A DNA stretch of 64,000 nt from Palaeococcus ferrophilus DSM 13482 (GTDB lineage: Archaea; Methanobacteriota_B; Thermococci; Thermococcales; Thermococcaceae): the NCBI RefSeq assembly GCF_000966265.1, contig NZ_LANF01000019.1, forward strand, positions 248,001 through 312,000, read 5' to 3'. Under the pieces are notes generated by a model that was not told where the DNA came from, searched no databases, and saw nothing but the letters and a program-made list of their open reading frames with translations. Numbering within the stretch: position 1 is the first letter of the stretch; each line of letters starts with the position of its first letter. Made by a program: the position numbers and the translations under genes. Of this stretch, positions 45,601-53,608 are shown in pieces.

Positions 45601-48600
45601 AGGTTTGCCGGTGGGGCGACGTAGACGGAGATAGCCTTCTCCTCCTTGGGATTGAGTTCGGTGAAGTTGGCAACGACCCTCACCCATTCTATTGAAGAGC
45701 CAACGCTCACGTTCCTCAGCGAGTCAAAGCCCACGTTCCTGACGGTTACGGATGTACTGACTGTCTCGTTCGTGAGGACGCCTATATCGAGAACCCTCGG
45801 CTCGGTAACTACCACCGGTTCCGGCGGGAGAACATTCAGCTCAATGGTGAGGTTCTTCTCTATCGTTAGGCCGAGCTGGGTCGTCCTGAAGGTGATAGTT
45901 ATCGTGCCGTTGACCGCGTTCGTGCTCGCCAGCCCTATATCGAGCCTGTTCGTACCGCTCTTCAGGAGAAGTCTTGAGGGGACGCCCACGCTGTACTCCG
46001 GCGGGGCCGAGACCGAAACAGAGACGTTTGAGTCCTCCCAGTAGTTGATGAGCCTAACGCTTATGGTGCCGTTGAACTCCTTGGTAACGGTGAGCCTGTA
46101 AACGTCTGGAACCACCTTCAGGCCCACGACGTCGAACTCCGCGTCGTTTTCTATGGCGACAACGCTTGGATGTGTTGCGCTAACGACGAAGTGTCCAGCC
46201 TCTCCCGGGAAGGGCGTGAGGGTGAGGTTGAAGTGCCCTGTGTCGTCGGTCATAACCGCGTACTCCCTCACGAAGCCGCCCCTAGCTATCGCGACCTTGA
46301 CTAGGACGTTTGGCAGGTAGCCGCTGGAGTTGTAGGCGAAGCCAGTGATGGTGATCTCTCTTCCCTCCTCGAAGACAGGACTTACCGTTACGTTGGCGTT
46401 GTAGGGAGGCTTTTCGGTGGAAACTATCGCGGTTCTCGTGAACTCTCCGACATCGGTTATCACGGTGGCGTTGAAGACCATCTCACTCGGGGCATCGAGC
46501 GGGACGACGTAGTCGAAGGACGCTGTAACGGAGAGGTTTGCCGGGAGGACTATGGAATATCCCTTCCTCATCCCGAGAACTTCAACCGCGTTGACCCTCA
46601 GCGGGGCCGAACCCGTGTTCCTGAAGGTCACGTAGATTCTCGCCCTTGCTCCTCTCACGAAGTCCCTCGTTGAGACCATGACAGGATTGACGACGGGGTC
46701 CCTCACCTCAACGCTCTTCTCAACAGTTATTTCTCCGAGGGTGAAAGTGAGTACGTGGGTTCCCCTCTCCGAGGGCACGACGCGGAAGCTCAGCGTGGCT
46801 TCCTCATCGGGCAGCAGGAGCGGAAGCGGACCTATGGCTTCTCCGGTGGTGTTGTCGAGCTTGATAATCGCTCCAAAGGTGTCGAGCGGGGCCGAACCCT
46901 GGTTCTTGATGGTTACCTCAACGAGCCCCGGAAGCCCCGTTCTGAGGTCGTGGACTGTTATCACGGGCTCTTCGGCCTTGTCCAGCCTCACCGGAAGAAC
47001 GGTCTGGGTAGATGAGCCCCCAACGGTTAGCACTGCCCTCAGAGAGCCTAGGCCGTCTGAGATGGTTATCGTAAATGCCTTGCTCGTCCTTCCGGGGGTC
47101 AGGGTTACGTTCCTCTCAACGGCCCCCATAACCTCTCCAAAGATGTCCACGAGCTCTAGGACCAGCGTTCCGTTCGCTGCACCATCTAGGTTCTCGATAG
47201 TGACGTTCACGAGCGCTGGATAGCCAGTGACGAGCTTTCCTGTGCCTATGGTGAGCCTTGCGGGGAAGAGGTAGGCAGGATCACTCTCCAGGCCGGTGAA
47301 GTCCACCGCCGTTACGCTGTAGTTCAAGCTCCCCGCGTAGAGGTCGCGGAAGTGGGTGACCTCAACCGGCTCGTCGTTGAGTTTCTTCCCATCGCGGTAG
47401 ACGTAGTAGCCGGCTATATCTGAATCTCCACTTGGAAGCCAGCTCAGCTCCACGTAGGAGCCGTTTATGCTGGCCGTTAAGCCGCTCGGCGGGTGCGGGA
47501 TTCCGTTCACCGTGAACCTCAGGGTAAGGTTGGCCCTGTTTCCAGCTTTGTCAACGGCTTCAACTGTTAGCGTGTAGGTTCCGTCAGTCCTTATGACCCC
47601 TCCGCTGAAGGGCTCGCCGTTGACTTCCACCCTGTACCCCCTGAGGTTCTCGTCTGTGACGCTCACCCACGGGACAACGCTTCCGTTGTAGAGGGCTCCG
47701 TCGGTGATGTTCGTCTCTATCACAGGTGCCTTCCTGTCGAGGACGAAGCTCCAGGTGTAGAGCTTTGAGTTTCCAGCCTTGTCTAGGGCCGTAACCACCG
47801 CGGTGTAGTTGCCGTCCACGAGCGGGCTTGAGTTCTGAAAGATGAGCCAGCCCATTATGAACCCTGAGGTGCCGTCAATCGGGCTTCCGTTGAGGTAGAG
47901 CTCAAGCTTGCTCGCCGAGGTGTCAACACCGGACCCCTCGTCCCTCAGGAAAGCTCCAACAGTTGCTTCGTTCGTGAAGCTGCCGTTCTCCGGATAGAGC
48001 TGGAAGATGTAGGGTGGCTGGTCGTCAATTATGGTTAGGTTAAAGCTCGCCTCGTTGTTGTCCTCACCCCTCTCCTCAACCTCGTTAAAGGGATCAACGA
48101 CAGCCCTCATGGTGTATCTTCCGTAGTTGGCTTTCCATCTCAGCTCTACCGTTGCATTTTCTCCTGAGTCGAGGCCGTAGAGCCTCTTCAGGGCAACTAG
48201 GGAGTTGTTGGCGTAGACTCCAACGTAGAACGGTAGCCCGGTCTTCTCGCCTATGTTCTTCACGGTGATCCTGAAGGTGATAACGTTTCCAACTTTGAGG
48301 TCTCCGGAGTGGGTGACGGTTACGACCGTGAAGTCCGGTGCGGGGACATTTACCAAAGCTATCGCGATGTTGTTGCCCTCGTCCAGCTCGCGCACCGCGT
48401 TACCCGGGTCGGCAACTGCGCTCAGGTTGTAGGCACCGGGTTTTGCCGTCCAGTTTACGGTAACGTTCCTTTCCTCTCCAGGCGCTAGGGAGGGGACGTA
48501 GATGCCACCGAGGGTCTCGGAGTCTTTCCTTATGGCGAGGTAGAACGTCCCCGTTGATGAGTCTCCGGAGTTCCTGATAAGAACCCTTGCACTCACGGTC

Positions 48601-51600
48601 TCTCCGGAGTAGCTCGGGCTTCCCGGTGAGAGGGAGACGACCTCTATGTCCGGGGCCTTAACGTGGACGTTAACGGTGAGCTCGTTGTTGTCTTCGTTCG
48701 ACTCGAAGACGGCATTGTAGTAGTCAACCACGAATCTCAGCGTCCCCTCCCCCGGATATGGCCTTACGGTTATGCCGACCGTTCTGCTCTTTCCGGCCCC
48801 CAGCGACTCAACGTAGGCCCCTCCGATATACCTATCCCCGTCGAAGACCGCTATGAAAAAGCTCCCCTCAACACTTACGCTCCCACCGTTCTTCACCGCC
48901 ACGTTTATCGTTGCATACCTGTTGGCATCGAGCTCAGGGATTGAGACGTTATCAACGGTGAGATCAGGTAGGGCTATGTTGACCGGAATCGTAACCTCGT
49001 TGTTGCTCTCGTTCTTTTCCGGGATGTAGTTCCAGGGATCAACCTTTATCGTGACGTTGTGCCTTCCACCAACGTTGAAGCGCCATCTCAGGGTTACCTC
49101 CCTGGTTTCTCCCTTCATGAGGGAGCCGATCCAGGCGGAAGCTTTTGCCGAGCTCCCGTTGTCGAGGAACATGGAGACGTAGAAGGGCCTGTAGTCGTCT
49201 CCTCCAGTGTCCGTGACGTTCACCCTGAAGGTCAGGTAGCCCTTGGCGATGTCCTCGCTCACCCAGCGGTAGGAGGTTATGTAAAACTCCGGCGCCTCTA
49301 CGTAGGCCCATCCGGAGACCTCGTTGTTACTCTCGTTTGACTCAACTATCTGGTTGTTCGGGTCGGCTATGGCGGTGAAGGTGACGTTTTCGAGCTGGTA
49401 AATGTAGAAGCTCCACCTAATCTCCTTAGTTTCGTTTGCTTCTATTCCGTAAACCGTCGTCCAATAGAAAGTCCCGCTGACGTTTAGAGCGACGCTGAAG
49501 GGTCTGTAGATGGAATTCCCGAGGTTTGTGAGGTTCGCTCTCACCATGATGTACTTTCCGTAGGCAGGCTCGTCAAAAGTCAGGCCATAAACGTAGAAGT
49601 CCGGCGTTCCGATGGAGCCTATCTCCGCCGTCATGTTATTGTTCCCCTCGTTGGCCTCAGGAATGTTGTCGTAGTAGTCGGTGATGACCTTGAGGGTGAG
49701 GTTCCCCGGTTTGGCGTTGTACCATGTCCACGTAAGCTCCTTTGTGGCGTTCTCACCGAAGTACCAGTCTCCTGGATATGCCCAGCCGTACGCTATTCTG
49801 CTGCTCCCGTTCCATACCTCAACCCTCGTCGAGAAGCTCCGGTAAAAGGCCTGTCCGTGGTTCTCTACGTAAACCGTAAATCTAACGTTCTCTCCGGATG
49901 TGAAGTTGTATGGCTCCCAGGTTACTCCTAGGGGTTCAAGCTCGGGATTTTCGAAGGAGGTGTTGAAGGCCTCCTCATTGTTGCTCTCGTTGACCTCCAC
50001 CCACCCGGTGTTCCTGTCGAGTATCACCCTCACGCTGTGGTTTCCTGGATCGGGGTAGTAGGTTAGGGTTGCGGTCTTGGTTTGTCCCTTTGCAAGGCCG
50101 TTTATTGAGGTTCCTGACTCGTAGTGATTATCTTCGTAGAGGTAAAGGTAGAGCGTTCCCGTGAAGTTTCCACCAAGGTTGGTGACGTTCACCTTTAGCG
50201 AATAACTCTTCCACAGGTAAGCGGTGCCGTCCAGAACTTCATCCGGGATGGAGATGCCCGTTATCGTGAAGTCAGGCTTCTCGATCGTGAAGTTGATCTC
50301 GTCAGCGTTGTTGGTCTCGTTCAGTTCCTCCCACTCGTCGTTGTAGTCTGCGGTAGCGGTGATGACATTAAGGCCCCCCTGGACATCGAGGTTGTAGGTC
50401 CTTGTCACGTTCCCCCCCGGCGGGATCAAGCCGTAGTAGGAGAGGTAGGAGGAACTGTCCCCAGCTTCACTCGTATAGTTGAGCCTTACCCAGACGTTTG
50501 CATCCCAGTATGTGCTGTTAAAGGTGGCGTTCCCCCTGTTGTAGAGCACGACCGTTACAGGTACTCTGTCCCCGGCCTCAATCTTCTCAGGAAGGAGTAC
50601 CTTGGGAACAAAGTCCGGGTGGCCGGTGGTGTAGTTGAAGACCACAGAGTTCTCGTAGGATGACTCCAATGCCTTCCTCTCCGGGTTCACGGTAACGTTG
50701 ACTTCCCCTCCCGGCGGGTGGACTATGGGGTAGAAAGCCGTCTCAAAGACCTCACCTGTCTCGAAGACATCACCCACGTCGTAACTCCCAATGTAGTCGT
50801 AGTAATTTGAGCCGGCGAGACCGAGGACGATAGGTAGAGAGTAGCTGGTCACGTTGAAGGGCGCACCTCTGTTTATGACCCTAATCCTAACCGGAATCCT
50901 GCCAACAGTGTTGTTGGGTACGGTGACGTTCGCTATGACGAAGTTCGGGAGAGGTACGTCAAGCGGATAGAGGTAGTCGTTGTTGCTCTCGTTGGACTCC
51001 ATGATGTAGTCGTAAACGTCGGCCCTGAAGGTTAGGTTGTAACTCCCACCGTTGAGGGCCGGCTTGAGTAGAACCCACGTGCTCTCGTTTTCACCGAGGC
51101 CGCTGGAGATGTACCGGGAGTCGTCCCAGAGCGCTCCCCTCGTCCCAACGTAAAAACCGGTGGTGAAGGCCTTTCCACCGTTCCTTACAGTTACGTTGAA
51201 GACCGCCCTGCTCCCGGCGATGCCGTCGAAGCTCACTAATGTAACGTTATCTATCACCAAATCCGGTCCCCTGACAAAGACCATCTTCGTGAGCCCGTTA
51301 TTGAAGTAGTTGGACTCTGGAATCTCCCCATAGGGGTTGATCCCTGCCGTTAGGTTAACCAAGCCGAGGTGGGATGGGTAAAACCTTAATCTCACGATTC
51401 CGCTCTCGTTTCCAGGAACATAGGCTGAGTCCTCGGTGTAGCCGTTCTCGTAGAGCTTGAGGTAGACGTCCCCAATGTAGCAGGTGCCGAGGTTGGCATA
51501 GCTCACGTTGACCGTGTAGGTGTTTCCGCTCGTCAGGTCGGCGGGAACCGAGATGTTCGTTATCACGAAGTCTGGATAGCCTATATCAACCCCGTAAGTC

Positions 51601-53297
51601 CTGTTGTATGTGTTGTCGTCCTCTCTACTCTCATCCACCCTGTTGGATGGGTCTGCGATTACCCCTATCCATTCGAGCCTTCCGGGCTTCAGCTTAATGG
51701 CCACCGAAACGGTGGTGTTCTGACTGGCAGGAAGAGAGCTGACGTATGTACCCACTCCACTTGTTGTGTCATTGTAGGCGACTATGAAGCTCATGTAGAA
51801 GCCGTCGCTCCAGTTCGCCTCCCCGTCGTTTATAAGGGTGGCGTTGACTATTAACTCATCATTGATACAGCTCGGGATTGAGGCTGTTATTCCGATCACC
51901 CTGAAGTTAGGGCTCGGGAAGGAGAAGGTGCCCATGAAGCGGGAGTTGTCGGAGAGGTTGAGGTCGTGCTCCGGCAGGATGGCGAGGGTGAGGTTGTAGT
52001 TCCCCCCCTGGACGAGCCAGCGGCCGCTCCAGAGGGCGGTGCCGTTGACGAAGTCCTCAGGATAGAGCCAGTCCCAGAGCACCGGGCTTTCGTTCCTCAG
52101 CAGGACTATTTCCACCTTTTCTGGGTGAAGGGAGGTCGTTGAAATGGTGGCGTTTATCTCAACACTCTGCCCGACCACCATCTTCCCGATGGAAACGTTC
52201 TCAATCCCGTAGTTCCCGGGCCAGACGTGGAGCTCTTTGACGTTGTCCCCCCTGTAGGTCTCGTTGAGCTTTTCCTCCCAGTCTGCCCTGACTTCCGCGT
52301 ATAGGTTCTGGATAGGGACGACCACATAAGGCTCTACCCAGCCACTGGAGGCCAGGGAGCCTATAGGGACCTTTGCGAAGGACGGTTCAACGCTTGGAAT
52401 GGTGAGAACAAAGGTGGAATCCTCGGTTGCGTTTATCTCCACCTCGTCCATGGAGACCTTAGAGTAGTAGCCCGAGAAGAGGTCGTAGTCATAGCCAGAG
52501 TACCGGAGGAGGCGGTAGCTGAAGGTTATTGTACCGTTCTTGAAGATGACGACCTGGAAGTTAATGGGGTTCGAGGACGGATCGCCATCTGCATACGTGC
52601 AGCCGAACCACTCAACGACAACCTTATCTGGAAAACCTACCACCGCGAGGTAGCCATCGTTGGTCTTAAGATCGTCGTCGAGAGGGAAGAGAACGTCCGA
52701 ATACCTATAATACCCATCGTAATGCGTTCCGTAATAGTCCTTAATCCTGGCCTTTTCCCACTTCTCAAGGAGCTCAACGTTCCCGTTCGTGCTTACGGAA
52801 ATTCTGGTTATCTCCCTGCCGAAGTAGTTGAGCGTGAAGGGGAGCTCGTAGATGAAGTAGCCGTCGTCCTCCTTTATCACGGCACTCCCGTTGTGGACGA
52901 CCTCGCCTGAAGAGACAAGTGTGGCGTTCTCTATCTCGTCCGAAACGTTGAGCCAGCTGAAGGCCGTCTTCGTGGGCGTTGGCAGGGATTGAATTGGGAT
53001 TAGCGCGAAGGTCACGTTGAAGGGGCCGGAAGAACCGCCGTGGTTTGTAACGTTGGCGTATACCCTCATGTGGGTGGAGTTTACGAAGGCGTAGTCGAGG
53101 GTATGAACGCCGATGTCGGGAGAGGGAGCGGAGTTTTGGGCTTCACTTAGAGCTTTCGGGTTTGGAGGTGAATTTTTAGGGGGTGTGGTAGGACTATGCT
53201 CCAGGGGGTAAAGGTTTCCGGCTGTGACAATAGGGTATGAGAACGTGGAGATCACAAGGAGAAAGACCATGAAAATGGCCTGAAATTGCCTTTTCAT
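39663..53297 (-). CDS. Giant secreted multidomain surface protein (CARDB, FN3, PKD modules)
   Basis: A 4,544-residue exported protein with a signal peptide at residues 1-26 (MKRQFQAIFMVFLLVISTFS). After a beta-rich N-terminal domain, about twelve CARDB-like repeats fill residues 460-1750. Each starts PDF/PDL..I..V and ends near a VDPxNxxxESNExNN motif. An FN3 domain follows at about 1930-2015 (SGLTASINGSYVELSW). A carboxypeptidase-regulatory-like domain is at about 2600-2680. A Cys-containing helical and Gly-rich stretch lies at about 2835-3165. Two PKD domains are near 3540-3625 and 4000-4080. A duplicated unnamed domain and a helical C-terminus follow. N-glycosylation sequons are abundant. 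No C-terminal anchor or sortase signal is visible. The likely role is cell-surface adhesion or matrix formation. AGGAGGGG precedes the ATG, which overlaps the stop of the upstream 56-residue gene. Confidence 0.85.
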   Translation of the reverse strand: MKRQFQAIFMVFLLVISTFSYPIVTAGNLYPLEHSPTTPPKNSPPNPKALSEAQNSAPSPDIGVHTLDYAFVNSTHMRVYANVTNHGGSSGPFNVTFALIPIQSLPTPTKTAFSWLNVSDEIENATLVSSGEVVHNGSAVIKEDDGYFIYELPFTLNYFGREITRISVSTNGNVELLEKWEKARIKDYYGTHYDGYYRYSDVLFPLDDDLKTNDGYLAVVGFPDKVVVEWFGCTYADGDPSSNPINFQVVIFKNGTITFSYRLLRYSGYDYDLFSGYYSKVSMDEVEINATEDSTFVLTIPSVEPSFAKVPIGSLASSGWVEPYVVVPIQNLYAEVRADWEEKLNETYRGDNVKELHVWPGNYGIENVSIGKMVVGQSVEINATISTTSLHPEKVEIVLLRNESPVLWDWLYPEDFVNGTALWSGRWLVQGGNYNLTLAILPEHDLNLSDNSRFMGTFSFPSPNFRVIGITASIPSCINDELIVNATLINDGEANWSDGFYMSFIVAYNDTTSGVGTYVSSLPASQNTTVSVAIKLKPGRLEWIGVIADPSNRVDESREDDNTYNRTYGVDIGYPDFVITNISVPADLTSGNTYTVNVSYANLGTCYIGDVYLKLYENGYTEDSAYVPGNESGIVRLRFYPSHLGLVNLTAGINPYGEIPESNYFNNGLTKMVFVRGPDLVIDNVTLVSFDGIAGSRAVFNVTVRNGGKAFTTGFYVGTRGALWDDSRYISSGLGENESTWVLLKPALNGGSYNLTFRADVYDYIMESNESNNDYLYPLDVPLPNFVIANVTVPNNTVGRIPVRIRVINRGAPFNVTSYSLPIVLGLAGSNYYDYIGSYDVGDVFETGEVFETAFYPIVHPPGGEVNVTVNPERKALESSYENSVVFNYTTGHPDFVPKVLLPEKIEAGDRVPVTVVLYNRGNATFNSTYWDANVWVRLNYTSEAGDSSSYLSYYGLIPPGGNVTRTYNLDVQGGLNVITATADYNDEWEELNETNNADEINFTIEKPDFTITGISIPDEVLDGTAYLWKSYSLKVNVTNLGGNFTGTLYLYLYEDNHYESGTSINGLAKGQTKTATLTYYPDPGNHSVRVILDRNTGWVEVNESNNEEAFNTSFENPELEPLGVTWEPYNFTSGENVRFTVYVENHGQAFYRSFSTRVEVWNGSSRIAYGWAYPGDWYFGENATKELTWTWYNAKPGNLTLKVITDYYDNIPEANEGNNNMTAEIGSIGTPDFYVYGLTFDEPAYGKYIMVRANLTNLGNSIYRPFSVALNVSGTFYWTTVYGIEANETKEIRWSFYIYQLENVTFTAIADPNNQIVESNESNNEVSGWAYVEAPEFYITSYRWVSEDIAKGYLTFRVNVTDTGGDDYRPFYVSMFLDNGSSAKASAWIGSLMKGETREVTLRWRFNVGGRHNVTIKVDPWNYIPEKNESNNEVTIPVNIALPDLTVDNVSIPELDANRYATINVAVKNGGSVSVEGSFFIAVFDGDRYIGGAYVESLGAGKSRTVGITVRPYPGEGTLRFVVDYYNAVFESNEDNNELTVNVHVKAPDIEVVSLSPGSPSYSGETVSARVLIRNSGDSSTGTFYLAIRKDSETLGGIYVPSLAPGEERNVTVNWTAKPGAYNLSAVADPGNAVRELDEGNNIAIALVNVPAPDFTVVTVTHSGDLKVGNVITFRITVKNIGEKTGLPFYVGVYANNSLVALKRLYGLDSGENATVELRWKANYGRYTMRAVVDPFNEVEERGEDNNEASFNLTIIDDQPPYIFQLYPENGSFTNEATVGAFLRDEGSGVDTSASKLELYLNGSPIDGTSGFIMGWLIFQNSSPLVDGNYTAVVTALDKAGNSKLYTWSFVLDRKAPVIETNITDGALYNGSVVPWVSVTDENLRGYRVEVNGEPFSGGVIRTDGTYTLTVEAVDKAGNRANLTLRFTVNGIPHPPSGLTASINGSYVELSWLPSGDSDIAGYYVYRDGKKLNDEPVEVTHFRDLYAGSLNYSVTAVDFTGLESDPAYLFPARLTIGTGKLVTGYPALVNVTIENLDGAANGTLVLELVDIFGEVMGAVERNVTLTPGRTSKAFTITISDGLGSLRAVLTVGGSSTQTVLPVRLDKAEEPVITVHDLRTGLPGLVEVTIKNQGSAPLDTFGAIIKLDNTTGEAIGPLPLLLPDEEATLSFRVVPSERGTHVLTFTLGEITVEKSVEVRDPVVNPVMVSTRDFVRGARARIYVTFRNTGSAPLRVNAVEVLGMRKGYSIVLPANLSVTASFDYVVPLDAPSEMVFNATVITDVGEFTRTAIVSTEKPPYNANVTVSPVFEEGREITITGFAYNSSGYLPNVLVKVAIARGGFVREYAVMTDDTGHFNLTLTPFPGEAGHFVVSATHPSVVAIENDAEFDVVGLKVVPDVYRLTVTKEFNGTISVRLINYWEDSNVSVSVSAPPEYSVGVPSRLLLKSGTNRLDIGLASTNAVNGTITITFRTTQLGLTIEKNLTIELNVLPPEPVVVTEPRVLDIGVLTNETVSTSVTVRNVGFDSLRNVSVGSSIEWVRVVANFTELNPKEEKAISVYVAPPANLTGTFEGEITINSTDYRTIKIPIRVTVTPNATGIIRVIVMDPNATRLANTEVEIYNGYAHFQGETDENGTITFTDVPMGDYKLFVSKEGYYTGSKTVTVDAGIEKNVSVVLMPSILEVEWEVVPVTIQDVYYVRHEIGYSTHVPAPEIKSYGGDMEVYIDYEKLAEAGVVELRGQLVVTNTHPYVSVFNVTFESSGSHYIDVKFAVGRIDELKPGQTVVVPYVVRIYHHRSPPMNPCLHETKVFQLKAGVVCVEEAGKITLKAQKVHQIVVKPTCDGCWKSMALLSGKLAFLFIGQKIGNALGNIDDTNLANTVAGESMNNLESLYDAYAQFAMNPTAKNYENFAKTFNSVKNNLAQLLAGPFATNPIVYRQIYNEISSYQLTVVKDSKGNVIGFGSTMSANPTYVYGMGVVSITNGQIKVDSKKAAGIATNLLSGALSKLGSVGSSVVGALNVLQLIDKAVSDLTPYLLQAGLNCAICLMHNDCSPPTGTAPKPIQIIASGSLYGYTVTYAGGGGGGGGGTSVGHFDCKGLPTVHKSSSGSGGSTKSIGCPSCSVRAFGKTGSVAGGKICKAVSLRPIDSPRDLKPLQQDGDYPSNTLHMCVDLILTIEQRVTFERQAFRASLKFTNTNGNYSLENVNVTVLFFDAEGNEANEEFFLRLDEESGLTGTSLGPGETARMRWLIIPKVGAAERFRTRYYVMANITARVGNTTLVYETWPAVIEVDPVPQLELDYIMPTKVYGDDPYTPEIEPSVPFVFGVRVKNTGYGEARKLRIESAQPKIERSNYPGVYIDFRIIGTLVNGKKVPNSLTVDFGDLKPGESSTAAWLMTAQVTGDFTYYNATFRHSDELGGNETSLIKEVRTHWLFRAFNDTANDDGMMDFLVDDDRDGIPEMILDSNGENFAVLAVNFTEEEEKGFMKVIPQISTPDWYYLSVPVTGYTKAVRSDGKEPVAQWISNGALHILDAGTPEFYVLKGNRKPVPVITPSEQIIVNRTVIFDASLSYDPDGEITRYLWRIGNESFEGPVLNYTFTKPGAYNVSLTVWDDEGDNASAVKTLTVYLGPEFVENLTVSPEWGIVPFNVTVNLTIANIGDTPANYTANFTLDGRTVEYLTIETLPGERKYLTTAIEINEPGEHRVGVNGMEKIVEAYRAIENSRNESYVFERDFGHYNTTSWGAFKANFANWTAESLASIPVNASGLNVTLMNATEWMLLSYSENLGNTYGWINATYARNVTVTGTAGWNYMTLTIHQRVDVFANATKVADSEPPVIHVNPASGIYETIPIFNVTACDESNVTVWGEVGNTTRNFDLIAKEGNCSIWTGTLPLSPGNNTVVIFAEDEYGNRANETLWVYLNPSAPIITIESPLEEVYNTEQVWVNYTVVNTDLLGVRAYLDGELLSENASLSRKVTLDYGWHNLTIIAWDVSHNVSKTVLFRINEPPAVNFTWNASYLVVSFTTNVSDPDGIVRYLWDFGDGEISNEVNPVHTYPRGGVYTVTLIVWDVYNLSSTVNRSVEVFANVTIARNKNYAFERDFGFYNTTSWEPFREDFENWSETVLKGINISTAGFDKVYSVSMENWSRVSLIENLSHGAPSGWINATYERTIVVHGRIGHNETRMLLNQRVNLFGSATHISDTEPPVIMILYPESTTYDTNVTEIRAAVEDESEIRWVKALVDGFEYNMTFNGTWVASVNVGDGNHTLTVVASDVWGNVGSTFINFTINTSIRVIHGNNSTVFVIPGEANTEVHYGNGTLVIGWRYGNGNLNFEFPIGMSVWIDAGPYCRLWSLVRFRAKIYPLGSSEWIARDGTTVYRMFSERMRVTIEERGYTVLMIPLNGREVVSVTLEKNGKRLDLGRDPTAENYYGTAGGYIYIVLRGDPVVEVVLRQFDPTLTAQYRSEMWIGLGFYWKYQYSELMEKFEELSEGFEGPQDVLQNAITLHEEARNYFRMAGDYYPTNPVYYAIYMRKAYILEKKAVGVLMDYS
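40695..41045 (-). repeat. Second copy of an unnamed ~117-residue domain in the giant protein
   Basis: Residues about 4085-4202 share a pattern with residues about 3719-3836: YxFERDFGxYNTTSW near the start, WINATYxR in the middle, and SDTEPPVI/ADSEPPVI at the end. Each copy is followed by an Ig-like segment. I do not recognise the domain by name. Confidence 0.7.
41790..42145 (-). repeat. First copy of the unnamed ~117-residue domain
   Basis: This copy reads SYVFERDFGHYNTTSW, YGWINATYARNV, then ADSEPPVIHV. It is about 366 residues from the second copy. The two differ enough in sequence to suggest an old duplication. Confidence 0.7.
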
Positions 53298-53464
53298 GGA
53301 TATCCCCTCCTGTCTTTCCCGCTACCTGGCCTATTCAGGGCATTCTCAACCTCTCTCGCGAAAAACACCTCTTCCGCTTTGAGAACCCTAATTACTGTCT
53401 CCCTGTCAATCTTGGTGTTTTCCACTATGAATTCAACGAGCTTGCCGTTTATCCTCCCCATCAT
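53294..53464 (-). CDS. Small 56-residue protein coupled to the giant surface-protein gene
   Basis: A short gene that standard length cut-offs would miss. It starts at tandem ATGs and encodes MMGRINGKLVEFIVENTKID followed by RETVIRVLKAEEVFFAREVE and a basic tail. The predicted structure is helical with a possible helix-turn-helix (DRETVIRVLKAEE). Its TGA overlaps the ATG of the 4,544-residue gene (ATGA), and the giant gene's ribosome binding site lies inside its last codons. The coding pattern (GAG/AAG/GTT codon use) looks real. It may regulate or assist the surface protein. I cannot name a family. Confidence 0.7.
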   Translation of the reverse strand: MMGRINGKLVEFIVENTKIDRETVIRVLKAEEVFFAREVENALNRPGSGKDRRGYP

Positions 53465-53570
53465 CCAATCCCCCTTTCAAAGCTCATTACTAAGAACGCC
53501 ACCCCACTACTTACAGAGTGGGTTTGAGGAAAATTGTCAAACCCCGAATCCCATGGGACATCAGCCAATC

Positions 53571-53579
53571 TTTTATACA
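53571..53579 (+). promoter_or_regulatory. TATA box of the cDPG synthetase gene
   Basis: TTTTATACA stands about 30-35 nt before the ATG at 53609. Transcription would begin close to 53600, which supports that start over an in-frame codon further upstream. Confidence 0.6.
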
Positions 53580-53608
53580 ATGGGAGCCCACTGATTATGG
53601 GGAGGGGC

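Noticed and set aside
48040-51920. DNA repeats in the CARDB region suggestive of a repeat array
   Set aside because: The repeats are at protein level only, are diverged in DNA and have no uniform spacer; this is not a CRISPR or tandem DNA array.
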